In this document: positions 54,573 to 62,572 of the stretch, one piece after another
Position numbering within the stretch: the first letter of the stretch is position 1
How the letters are laid out: each line of letters begins with the position of its first letter
Origin: Pseudooceanicola aestuarii
GTDB taxonomy: Bacteria; Pseudomonadota; Alphaproteobacteria; Rhodobacterales; Rhodobacteraceae
Reading direction: 5' to 3'
NCBI RefSeq assembly: GCF_010614805.1
Contig: NZ_JAAFZC010000001.1
Coordinates: 2,520,001-2,584,000 of the forward strand
DNA: 64,000 nucleotides
Translations under genes and position numbers: made by a program
The notes under the pieces: model-generated
What the model saw: only the letters and a program-made list of their open reading frames with translations
The model's database searches: none
Told to the model about the DNA's origin: nothing

Positions 54573-55162
54573 CGACACAGGTTCTGAGCGAGGCCTTCGG
54601 GCCGTCCGAAGGCGTGGCGCTTCGGCTGAAACAGGCGGTTCTGGTGGTGGCGGGTATCGCCCTGCTGAGTGTGATGGCCAAGATCAAGCTGCCGATCCCG
54701 CCGTCCCCGGTGGCCATCAGCATGGGCACCTTTGCCGTGCTGACCGTCGGCGCCGCCTATGGCCCGCGCCTGGGGCTGGTGACGATCATGGGCTACATGC
54801 TGATCGGGATGCTGGGGTTCGACGTGTTCCAAAGCTCCACCGCCGAGGTGAACGGCATCGACTACATGCTGGGCGGCACCGGCGGCTATCTGGTGGGCTA
54901 TGTCATGGCGACGGTGCTTCTGGGTGTGCTGGCGCGGCGCGGTTGGGACCGGAATGTCGGCTGGATGGGCGCGGCGATGTTGCTGGGCAACGTGGTGCTC
55001 TATGTTCCCGGGCTGGCCTGGCTGGCGTTCCTGTACGGGCTGGACAAGCCGATCCTGGCCTGGGGGCTGACACCCTTCCTGGTGGGCGACGCGATGAAAC
55101 TGGCGCTGGCGGCGCTGCTGCTGCCGGCGCTGTGGAAGCTGATCGGTACCGCCCGCGCCTGA
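54569..55162 (+). CDS. bioY: Biotin transporter BioY (ECF-type substrate-binding component)
   Basis: A 197-residue inner-membrane protein with about six membrane segments. The family motif MAKIKLPIPPSPVAISMGTFAVLTVGAAYGPRLGL is clear in residues 34-68, and the second half holds DYMLGGTGGYLVGYVMATVLLGVLARRGWDR. BioY binds biotin for uptake, alone or with the BioMN energising module, which is not in this window. AGGAGGAGGG lies just before ATG 54569. The 4-base overlap with the DUF6314 gene suggests coupling. A terminator follows at 55186. Confidence 0.95.
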   Translation: MTTQVLSEAFGPSEGVALRLKQAVLVVAGIALLSVMAKIKLPIPPSPVAISMGTFAVLTVGAAYGPRLGLVTIMGYMLIGMLGFDVFQSSTAEVNGIDYMLGGTGGYLVGYVMATVLLGVLARRGWDRNVGWMGAAMLLGNVVLYVPGLAWLAFLYGLDKPILAWGLTPFLVGDAMKLALAALLLPALWKLIGTARA

Positions 55163-55185
55163 CCGCGCGGGACAGGACAACAGGC

Positions 55186-55218
55186 AAGGGGCGCGCGCCA
55201 TGGGCCGCGCCCCTTTTT
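55186..55218 (+). terminator. Terminator of bioY
   Basis: AAGGGGCGCG (55186-55195) pairs with CGCGCCCCTT (55206-55215) around a 10-base loop, followed by TTT. It lies 24 bases after the stop. Confidence 0.9.
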
Positions 55219-55255
55219 GTGTGCGGCGCCGCGCGACGGGGCCGGGCGCTGGGGG

Positions 55256-55510
55256 CTATCGCCCCAGCATTCCCGCGACCATTGCCGCCAGCGCCACCAG
55301 GTGGACCAGCATGATGGCGCGGTCCTTCCACAGCACGCCCACGGCGAACCACCCCAGCACGCCCACCAGGAACAGGTAGAGGTTCGCCGGTGTCCAGCCG
55401 AACCCCGTGGCCGCGTAGCCCGCGATCTGGATGGCGGAGGCGACCCATTTTACGACAAATGCCAGCCGTGCCTGTGTGGCGACGGCGGGTGTCAGGTTTT
55501 CTATTGCCAT
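55256..55510 (-). CDS. DUF6552 family small membrane protein
   Basis: An 84-residue protein with three hydrophobic stretches: VVKWVASAIQIAGYAATGFGW, ANLYLFLVGVLGWFAVGVLWKDR and LVHLVALAAMVAGMLG. The KWVASAIQIAGYA..GFGWTP.NLYLF pattern is that of a small family confined to Rhodobacterales. Function unknown. It is divergent from a LysR-type regulator gene (124 bases), a layout that could mean control, but there is no direct evidence. Confidence 0.75.
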   Translation of the reverse strand: MAIENLTPAVATQARLAFVVKWVASAIQIAGYAATGFGWTPANLYLFLVGVLGWFAVGVLWKDRAIMLVHLVALAAMVAGMLGR

Positions 55511-55633
55511 GATGCCGGGGGTCCTTGTGTTTGGGGCTGGGTATGGGGCGTGAGGCTTGTGAAACAGCAGCTAGGTGCCTTAGGCTGTGGTGACCAGCCA
55601 GAAGGGATGTCATGAGGGTGCAGGAAAACTATC

Positions 55634-56716
55634 GTGTCTGAGAAGGGCGCTCCGCCGGGGCCAGGGCCGCTGCCGACGCAGACGGATGCGGAGGTGAGGG
55701 TGATGGCAGGTCAGGACCGCGAACCGGTGGGGGCCGGTCCGGGGATCCCGGATCAGGCGCAATCGGACGGGCTGGCGGGCGCGGCGCCCGCCGAGGGGGC
55801 AGCTGCTGGCCAGGCAGACCCTGATCCGAACCTTGGCGATGTGCCACTGACCGCGCTGCGGGCCTTTGCCGCCGCCGGGCGGGCCGGGTCGTTTCGTGCG
55901 GCGGCGGAGGGACTGGGCGTCACCCAGGGCGCCGTTGCGCAGCAGGTGCGCGGGCTGGAAGCGCGGCTGGGCCTGGCCCTGTTCCTGCGTCGGGCGCGGG
56001 GGCTGACCCTGACCGATGCGGGCCGGCGCTACCATGGAGCAATCAGCGATGCGCTGGATCGCATCGCCCGCGCCACGGCCGAGCTGCGGCCGGAGCCTGC
56101 GCGGGTCACCGTCAGCGTCACGCCGACGCTGGCGTCAAAATGGCTGATCCCGCGTCTGGCGGATTTCACCGCCCGCCACCCCGGCATTGATCTGCGGATC
56201 TCGGCCACGGAACGGGTCGAGCGGTTCCATGCGGATGCCGTCGACCTGGCGATCCGCCAGTCCGAGCCGCCGTTTGGCGCCAGCCTGCGCGCCGATCTGC
56301 TGTTTCGCCAGCAGGTCGTCGCGGTCTGCGCGCCGCATCTTCTGGCCGGACAACGCCTGCCGCTGAGGGCGCGGGCGCTGGCGGGGATGACGCTGTTGCA
56401 TGACACGCATGGGCTGTGGCCGGTGTTCTTCGACGGGCTGGCAGGTGGCATGCCGCGCGGCACGCGGGGGCTGCGGTTCAGCCAGACATCGCTGTGCCTG
56501 GACGCCGCGCTGGCCGGGCAGGGCGTGGCATTGGCCAGCCGGTTCCTGGTGCGTCGCGACCTGGCGGAGGGCCGGTTGGCCAGTCCGGTGGATCACGTTT
56601 TGTCGGGTGTGCAGGATTTCCACCTGATCGCGCCCCGCGCCGCAACCGGTGAGGCGCAGGCCATTGTGCGCGACTGGCTGCTGCGCATGGCCCGGTCGGA
56701 GGGCGGCGAGGCATAG
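55634..56716 (+). CDS. LysR-family transcriptional regulator, GcvA-like
   Basis: A regulator of up to 360 residues. The winged HTH begins near residue 72: LTALRAFAAAGRAGSFRAAAEGLGVTQGAVAQQVRGLEARLGLALFLRRARGLTLTDAG. The effector domain (about 155-350) follows, with KWLIPRLADFTARHPGIDLRISATER and VDLAIRQSEPP as in the GcvA/AmpR group. The first 70 residues are Pro/Gly/Ala-rich and unusual for LysR proteins. The frame opens at GTG 55634 (site CAGGAAA upstream), but ATG 55703 or GTG 55841 could be the true start. The N-terminal extension is therefore uncertain. Confidence 0.85.
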   Translation: MSEKGAPPGPGPLPTQTDAEVRVMAGQDREPVGAGPGIPDQAQSDGLAGAAPAEGAAAGQADPDPNLGDVPLTALRAFAAAGRAGSFRAAAEGLGVTQGAVAQQVRGLEARLGLALFLRRARGLTLTDAGRRYHGAISDALDRIARATAELRPEPARVTVSVTPTLASKWLIPRLADFTARHPGIDLRISATERVERFHADAVDLAIRQSEPPFGASLRADLLFRQQVVAVCAPHLLAGQRLPLRARALAGMTLLHDTHGLWPVFFDGLAGGMPRGTRGLRFSQTSLCLDAALAGQGVALASRFLVRRDLAEGRLASPVDHVLSGVQDFHLIAPRAATGEAQAIVRDWLLRMARSEGGEA

Positions 56717-56841
56717 GGCGCACATCTGAGCTGGTGCGGACCGCTGCGCGCGGACCCCGCGCTGAAACGTCCGGGCCGGCCAGCGGCGCGCCGGTTTCCG
56801 CGGACAGCGCACCGCGAAGGGGTCGGCTGCTGGCAGGCGGC

Positions 56842-58056
56842 TCAGTCCTCTACCAGCCGGGTCTGGATGTGAGAGCTTTGCTCCAACGTGCGGTGGACCG
56901 GGCATTTATCGGCGATTTCCAGCAGTTTGGCCCGTTGCTCGGCGTCTAGCGCGCCTTCGAACCGGATCAGCCGGGTAAAGCTGTCGGCGCGGCTGGCATG
57001 GCCGGGGGCGGCGTCCTGGGCGTGAACCTTGTCATGGGTGACGTCGACCTGCACATGATCCAGCGGCCAGCCCTTGCGCCGGGCGTACATGCGGATCGTC
57101 ATGGAGGTGCAGGCGCCCAGCCCGGCGGCCAGCAGGCCGTAGGGGGACAGCCCGCGATTGGTGCCGCCATAGGCCTCCGGCTCGTCGGCGACAAGGTGAT
57201 GCGACCCGTTGGTGATGTCCTGCAGGAAGCCGCCGGGATCGGCCTCGCTGATGCGGGTGACGCCCTCCGGCGCGCCGGGGGGCGCGGGCGGCGGCGACAG
57301 GTCCAGATAGCGGCCGGCCCAGGCGGCGATGACCTCGGCCGCGTAATCGGCATCGGCGGCGCGGCTGACCAGGTGATCTGCGTCGTCGAGGGTGACAAAG
57401 CTCTTGGGATGGCGCGCGGCCTGAAAGATCCGGGTGGCGTTGTCGATTCCCACCACGTCATCCAGCGGTGCATGCAGCACCAGCAACGCCCGGTGCAGCC
57501 CCTGGATGGCGGGTTCCAGCCGGGCCTGCGCGATGTCGTCCAGGAAGTCGCGGCCGATATGGATGGCGCGCGGCCCCAGCTGCACCCGCGCCTTGCCCTC
57601 GCGGCGAATCTCTTCCAGCGCGTCGCCGAAATTATGTGTGACATGGGCGGGATCGACGGGGGCGCCAATGGTCACCACGGCCCGGGCCGGGACAATATCG
57701 CCGGCGGCGCGCAGGATCGCCGCACCGCCCAGCGAATGGCCGATCAGCAGCGCGGGGGGATGGCCGTTCTCCTCCATCCAGCGGGCGGCGAGGCGCAGAT
57801 CCTCGACATTGCTGTGGAAGGTGGTGTTGGCGAATTCCCCCTGGCTATGGCCGAGCCCGGTGAAGTCGAACCGCAGCACGGCAAAGCCCGCCGATGCCAG
57901 CCGCTGCGAGATCCGCTTGGCCGCCGCGATATCCTTGCCACAGGTGAAGCAATGGGCGAACAGCGCCGCCGACAGGACCGGACCGTCCGGCATGTCCAGC
58001 CGGGCGGCAAGTTTCAGGCCGTCGCGGCCGGGAAAGGTGATGCGTTGTGTGGGCAT
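56842..58056 (-). CDS. Alpha/beta hydrolase-OsmC fusion protein
   Basis: A 404-residue bifunctional cytosolic protein. Residues 1-255 are an alpha/beta hydrolase with nucleophile Ser108 in LLIGHSLGGAAI, an oxyanion-side HCFTCGKD and catalytic His in DDADHLVS. Residues about 270-404 are an OsmC domain with its two cysteines: Cys316 in GLGACTSMTIRMYARRKGW and Cys385 in ADKCPVHRTL. Such fusions are widespread in proteobacteria. The physiological substrate of neither half is known to me. ATG 58056 gives MPTQRITFPGRDG. A second, free OsmC gene is at 52016. The gene is divergent from the DUF3445 gene. Confidence 0.92.
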   Translation of the reverse strand: MPTQRITFPGRDGLKLAARLDMPDGPVLSAALFAHCFTCGKDIAAAKRISQRLASAGFAVLRFDFTGLGHSQGEFANTTFHSNVEDLRLAARWMEENGHPPALLIGHSLGGAAILRAAGDIVPARAVVTIGAPVDPAHVTHNFGDALEEIRREGKARVQLGPRAIHIGRDFLDDIAQARLEPAIQGLHRALLVLHAPLDDVVGIDNATRIFQAARHPKSFVTLDDADHLVSRAADADYAAEVIAAWAGRYLDLSPPPAPPGAPEGVTRISEADPGGFLQDITNGSHHLVADEPEAYGGTNRGLSPYGLLAAGLGACTSMTIRMYARRKGWPLDHVQVDVTHDKVHAQDAAPGHASRADSFTRLIRFEGALDAEQRAKLLEIADKCPVHRTLEQSSHIQTRLVED

Positions 58057-58197
58057 GGGGACGGACCTGTGCGAAGGGGCGTGACGGGGCGGGCGGGATG
58101 TCGCGGGAAGGTGACGCCCGGTGGCACGGCGGGCAACCCCATGTCGCCCGCGTCACGCGGAGTTGAGGCCGGGTGATCGCCCGGCTAGGGTTCGATC

Positions 58198-58971
58198 ATG
58201 GACCCGCATGTGCAACCCGCCCCGATCCTTCAGACCCGTCTGCCCTATGATGCGGACGGCCTGCGCCCCTTGCCCGGCATCGCCCCGCTGGCAGAGGCGG
58301 AGCTGATCCTGCGCGACGAGGCCCATGCCCCGCAGATGGCGCTGCGCGACCGGCTGCTGGCGGACCACCGCGCGGCTGTGACGGACCTGCGTCCCGGCGC
58401 GCTTCCTGCCGCGCAGGAGCTGCTGGAGGAGGTGCTGAACCTGCTGTGCCGCGATCCCGGCTATGTGCGGGAGGGCACGCGGATCACCCGGCCCGACGGG
58501 ACGATCGTGGCGCTGGATCCGACGCTGCCGCTGATCACGCTGGGGCGGCTTGTGCAACAGGATTTCTGCCTGCTGGAAAAACCCGAAGGGGCGGCGGAGC
58601 ATGTGCTGACCGGCGCTGTCCTGTGCTTTCCCTCCAGCTGGACGCTGGCGGAAAAGATCGGCCATCCACTGGTGCGCATTCACCGCCCGGTGGATTCGTA
58701 TGACGAGAATATCGCCAAGCGGGTGCAGCGGCTGTTCGACGGGGTGCAGACGGGGCGGCCGCTGTGGCGGTTCAACCATCTGCCCTACGAGGATTTCAGG
58801 CTGTTCCAACCCCGGCGGGAAGGGGCGCCGATCGACCCGGCGCGGGCGCGGCGCGAAAAGATGAAATACCTGAGAAGCGAAAGGCAGACGCTGTGGCGCC
58901 TGCCTTCCTCTCGGGCGGTCGTGTTTGGGATTCACACCTTTGTCCTGCGCCGGGACGCAGAACAGGACTGA
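58198..58971 (+). CDS. Heme-dependent oxidative N-demethylase family protein (DUF3445)
   Basis: A 257-residue protein of the DUF3445/HODM family, whose characterised members demethylate secondary amines oxidatively with heme. Recognisable blocks are RLPYDADGLRPLPGIAPL, LITLGRLVQQDFCLLEKPEG, LTGAVLCFPSSWTLAEKIGHPLVRIHRPVDSYDENIA and LRSERQTLWRLPSSRAVVFGIHTFVL. The amine substrate and whether partner genes exist are not shown here. It is a lone plus-strand gene. Its stop is 3 bases from the stop of the next gene, which points the other way. Confidence 0.87.
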   Translation: MDPHVQPAPILQTRLPYDADGLRPLPGIAPLAEAELILRDEAHAPQMALRDRLLADHRAAVTDLRPGALPAAQELLEEVLNLLCRDPGYVREGTRITRPDGTIVALDPTLPLITLGRLVQQDFCLLEKPEGAAEHVLTGAVLCFPSSWTLAEKIGHPLVRIHRPVDSYDENIAKRVQRLFDGVQTGRPLWRFNHLPYEDFRLFQPRREGAPIDPARARREKMKYLRSERQTLWRLPSSRAVVFGIHTFVLRRDAEQD

Positions 58972-58974
58972 GGG

Positions 58975-59970
58975 TCAGAAGAACAGGAAGCTGGCGGCGT
59001 TGGCCGTCGTTCCGCCCAGCCCGGCGAAGACCGCGGTCAGGGTCAGCGCATGGGTGGAGATGCGAAAATCCTCGCCCTTGACCAGGTTGTAGGCGGCCAG
59101 GGTGGCAGCGACCGGCGGGTTGATCACGGCAACCGTGGCATTCACGGTCCAGGTGGCCAACCGCGCCTCGATCGGGCGCTCCTCTTCCTCTTCCTCGGGC
59201 GTGGTGCGGAACACCTCGGCGAGGGAGGCCATTTCCTCCCGCATGGAGCGGGTGGCCACGCGGGCCGGATCGGTGCCGACCCAGGTGTTGGCCTGGCGGG
59301 CCGATTGACGCGCCTCGTCCCGCAGCGCCGCAAAGCGGGCATCGAGGGCGTTTTCCTCGATCTCGGGGAAGATCGCATCGCCTGCGGCCTGGGTGTCCAG
59401 GTCCTCGGTATCCATGTCGATCTCGTCGACGAAGGCTTCGTCAGCGGGCATCAGGATCGGCGAGAAGGCGGATTGGAACCGGCGTGAGGTCAGCACCGTG
59501 TCGCCGTTCAGCCATTGCACGAAGGGTGCGCCGGTGGCGGCGATGCAATGGTGCAGCAGTTCCGCCAGCATGGCCTTGGACGCTTCGGGGTGCTGGCCCT
59601 CGGCGCGACCATGTTCCTTGATCGTGACGTGCAACCAGAAGGTCGGGTTTTCCAGCGCCTGGCGCGAAACCGCGTCCAGGTGGGTGTTCTTGTCCTGACG
59701 GACCACGCAATGCGTGTCGGGGTCCGCTTCGGGGCTGTCGAAGATCTGCGCCTCGACATCCAATGTGGCACCCTGAATGCGGATGCGATCGAAATCAAGC
59801 TCGGGTTCCGCCTGCGCTTCCTGGCCGAACGCCTGCATAACGGCAAGGATCGGGTAGGTGAGCTGCGCAATCGCAACGTCGCTTTCGTCAGTGAAGATAA
59901 GTCCGGCCTGATACACCTGCGGGGCCGATTTGGCCGAGAAGGATTTCAGTGCTTCGAAGGTGCGAGACAT
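58975..59970 (-). CDS. Conserved hypothetical protein, 331 residues
   Basis: I do not recognise the family. The protein starts MSRTFEALKSFSAKSAPQVYQAG and carries an N-terminal part of about 190 residues with mixed alpha/beta character, including ESDVAIAQLTYPILAVMQAFGQEAQ and FWLHVTIKEHG. An acidic middle (VDEIDMDTEDLDTQAAGD, EEEEEE near 254-260) follows. The last 70 residues contain two hydrophobic segments (TVNATVAVINPPVAATLAAYNLV and LTLTAVFAGLGGTTANAASFLFF) suggesting membrane attachment. No catalytic motif is evident. ATG 59970 is chosen over an upstream start. A 668-base region without genes lies beyond its start. Confidence 0.65.
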   Translation of the reverse strand: MSRTFEALKSFSAKSAPQVYQAGLIFTDESDVAIAQLTYPILAVMQAFGQEAQAEPELDFDRIRIQGATLDVEAQIFDSPEADPDTHCVVRQDKNTHLDAVSRQALENPTFWLHVTIKEHGRAEGQHPEASKAMLAELLHHCIAATGAPFVQWLNGDTVLTSRRFQSAFSPILMPADEAFVDEIDMDTEDLDTQAAGDAIFPEIEENALDARFAALRDEARQSARQANTWVGTDPARVATRSMREEMASLAEVFRTTPEEEEEERPIEARLATWTVNATVAVINPPVAATLAAYNLVKGEDFRISTHALTLTAVFAGLGGTTANAASFLFF

Positions 59971-60638
59971 TTTGCTGTCCTGTTTGTTCCCATGCTTCGA
60001 ACATGACACCCGTTTAGGGAGAAAATTGGTCGTCACACCCGCTAAAGTTAAGACTTCGAGGTCTTTTCAGGGCGGTACGCCTTTCGATCGCCACATTGTG
60101 CCGGGAATGGGGCGGGGGCGCTGGGTCAGAGGGCGAAAAGCCACATTTCCGCCCTTGTCGATTGATTGGCGGGTCAATCGGCCCCGAAAACGGCAGTTGC
60201 TTCGAATCGCCTGTTGCAAAGATCAAGGGGCCCTCCTTGCGGAAATCGATGAATGTTGCGGCGGTTTGCGCGGGTTTCGGGCCACTCCGTGGCTTTCTTA
60301 TGGGAATGTGAAGAAACTGTGACAGGCGTGACACAGATTGTGTCAGGAGGGAAACGTTTTCGCGCAACCAGACGATTTGACCGATATCGTTTCAGTCTGC
60401 TGATACGGTTGCCGTGATGGCATGGCGGGCGGGGGCATTGACGGATGGGATGGCTGTCAGGTCAGGGATCTGCGGCCGCCGGGCCCCGGGCGGAACGCAC
60501 CAAAGGTGGGGGCGCGGAGCAATCAGTAGCGACCGGGCAGTCCCAGGGGGGGCAGGCGGGGGAAATGCGCCCGACTGCTGGCCATAAAAAAAGGCGCCCC
60601 GCAGGGCGCCTTTCGGGTCTGTCGCGATCCGGCGGGGA
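59971..60638. other. 668-base gap between the unknown gene and glnA
   Basis: No gene is supported. The region is less GC-rich than its surroundings. It contains a 17-base palindrome TGACACA-GAT-TGTGTCA (60329-60345) and, at its right end, the glnA terminator (60586-60613). It presumably includes the promoter of the unknown gene. Confidence 0.5.
60586..60613 (-). terminator. Terminator of glnA
   Basis: On the minus strand AAGGCGCCC pairs with GGGCGCCTT (60604-60612 with 60591-60599) around a CGCA-type loop and is followed by a T-run (plus-strand A86-A92). It lies 27 bases after the glnA stop. Confidence 0.92.
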
Positions 60639-62045
60639 TCAGCAGCTGTAGTACAGCTGGAATTCCACCGGGTGCGGCGTGTGTTCGTACAGCTCGATCT
60701 CTTCCATCTTCAGGCCGATATAGCCTTCGATCTGGTCCTTGGTGAAGACGTCGCCGGCCAGCAGGAAGTCCATGTCGGCCTCCAGCTCGGTCATCGCCTC
60801 GCGCAGGGAGCCGCAGACGGTGGGAATGTCGGCCAGTTCCTCGGGGGGCAGGTCGTACAGGTTCTTGTCCATCGCCTCGCCGGGGTCGATCTTGTTCTTG
60901 ATCCCGTCGATGCCGGCCATCAGCAGCGCGGCAAAGCACAGGTAGGGGTTGGCCGAGGGATCGGGGAACCGGGCCTCGACGCGCTTGGCCTTGGGGCTTT
61001 CGGTCCAGGGGATCCGGACACAGCCCGAACGGTTGCGCGCGGAATAGGCGCGCAGCACCGGCGCCTCGAACCCGGGGATCAGCCGCTTGTAGCTGTTGGT
61101 CGAGGGGTTGGTGAAGGCGTTCAGGGCCTTGGCATGCTTGAGGATGCCGCCGATGAAATACAGCGCCTCCTGGCTGAGGTCGGCATATTTGTCCCCGGCG
61201 AACAGCGGCTTGCCGTCCTTCCAGATGGACATGTTCACATGCATCCCGGTGCCGTTGTCACCCGCGATGGGCTTGGGCATGAACGTCGCGGACTTGCCAT
61301 AGGCCTGGGCGACGTTGTGGATGATGTACTTGTATTTCTGAAGCTCGTCGGCCTGCTTGGTCAGGCTGTCGAAAATCAGGCCCAGCTCATGCTGGCAGGA
61401 GGCGACTTCGTGGTGGTGCTTGTCCACCTTCATGCCCAGACGCTTCATCGTCGACAGCATCTCGGACCGGATGTCCTGCGCGTCGTCGATCGGGTTGACG
61501 GGGAAATAGCCGCCCTTGACGCCGGGACGATGGCCGGTGTTGCCCATCTCGTAATCGGTGTCGGTGTTCCAGGAGGCGTCCAGCGCGTCGACCTCGTAGG
61601 AGACCTTGTTCATCGCGTTGGAGAACTTCACATTGTCGAACAGGAAGAACTCCGCCTCCGGACCCATGTAGGCCACATCGCCGATGCCGGTGGATTTCAG
61701 GTAGGCCTCGGCCTTCTCGGCGGTGCCGCGCGGATCGCGGTCATAGGCCTCGCCGGTGTCGGGCTCCACGACGGAGCAGTGAATGCACACGGTTTTTTCC
61801 GCATAGAACGGATCGACATAGGCGCTTTCGGTGTCGGGGATCAGCTTCATGTCGGAGGCTTCGATGGACTTCCACCCGGCGATGGAGGACCCGTCGAACA
61901 TGAACCCTTCTTCCAGGAAGTCCTCGTCCACCTGATCGGACATCAGGGTGACGTGCTGAAGCTTGCCGCGCGGATCGGTGAACCGGATGTCCACGTATTC
62001 CGCGTCTTCGTCCTTGATAAGCTTGAGAACCTTGTCTTTGCTCAT
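60639..62045 (-). CDS. glnA: Glutamine synthetase type I
   Basis: A 468-residue cytosolic dodecameric enzyme that forms glutamine from glutamate, ammonia and ATP. Type I-beta features are present: [47 protein letters not shown] and the ATP loop [21 protein letters not shown]. The adenylylation site Tyr397 lies in [13 protein letters not shown]. GlnE, encoded at 41746, is the enzyme expected to modify it. The gene follows glnB by 30 bases, the classic glnBA operon. ATG 62045 gives [15 protein letters not shown] terminator follows. Nitrogen control through PII and NtrC is expected from the family. No NtrC site was identified. Confidence 0.98.
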   Translation of the reverse strand: MSKDKVLKLIKDEDAEYVDIRFTDPRGKLQHVTLMSDQVDEDFLEEGFMFDGSSIAGWKSIEASDMKLIPDTESAYVDPFYAEKTVCIHCSVVEPDTGEAYDRDPRGTAEKAEAYLKSTGIGDVAYMGPEAEFFLFDNVKFSNAMNKVSYEVDALDASWNTDTDYEMGNTGHRPGVKGGYFPVNPIDDAQDIRSEMLSTMKRLGMKVDKHHHEVASCQHELGLIFDSLTKQADELQKYKYIIHNVAQAYGKSATFMPKPIAGDNGTGMHVNMSIWKDGKPLFAGDKYADLSQEALYFIGGILKHAKALNAFTNPSTNSYKRLIPGFEAPVLRAYSARNRSGCVRIPWTESPKAKRVEARFPDPSANPYLCFAALLMAGIDGIKNKIDPGEAMDKNLYDLPPEELADIPTVCGSLREAMTELEADMDFLLAGDVFTKDQIEGYIGLKMEEIELYEHTPHPVEFQLYYSC

Positions 62046-62075
62046 GCTTTGTTATCCCTTCGTTGATTTTCTATG

Positions 62076-62450
<375 letters not shown>

Positions 62451-62572
62451 TCACTTTCCCCCACCAGCCACAATTGGCTAACGTCTCCGAAAGGGTGCGG
62501 CGGCGGATGCGGGCGAAGGCGTCGCACGATAAATAGGCGCATCGCATAAGAATTGGGCGATTTGAGAAAAAC

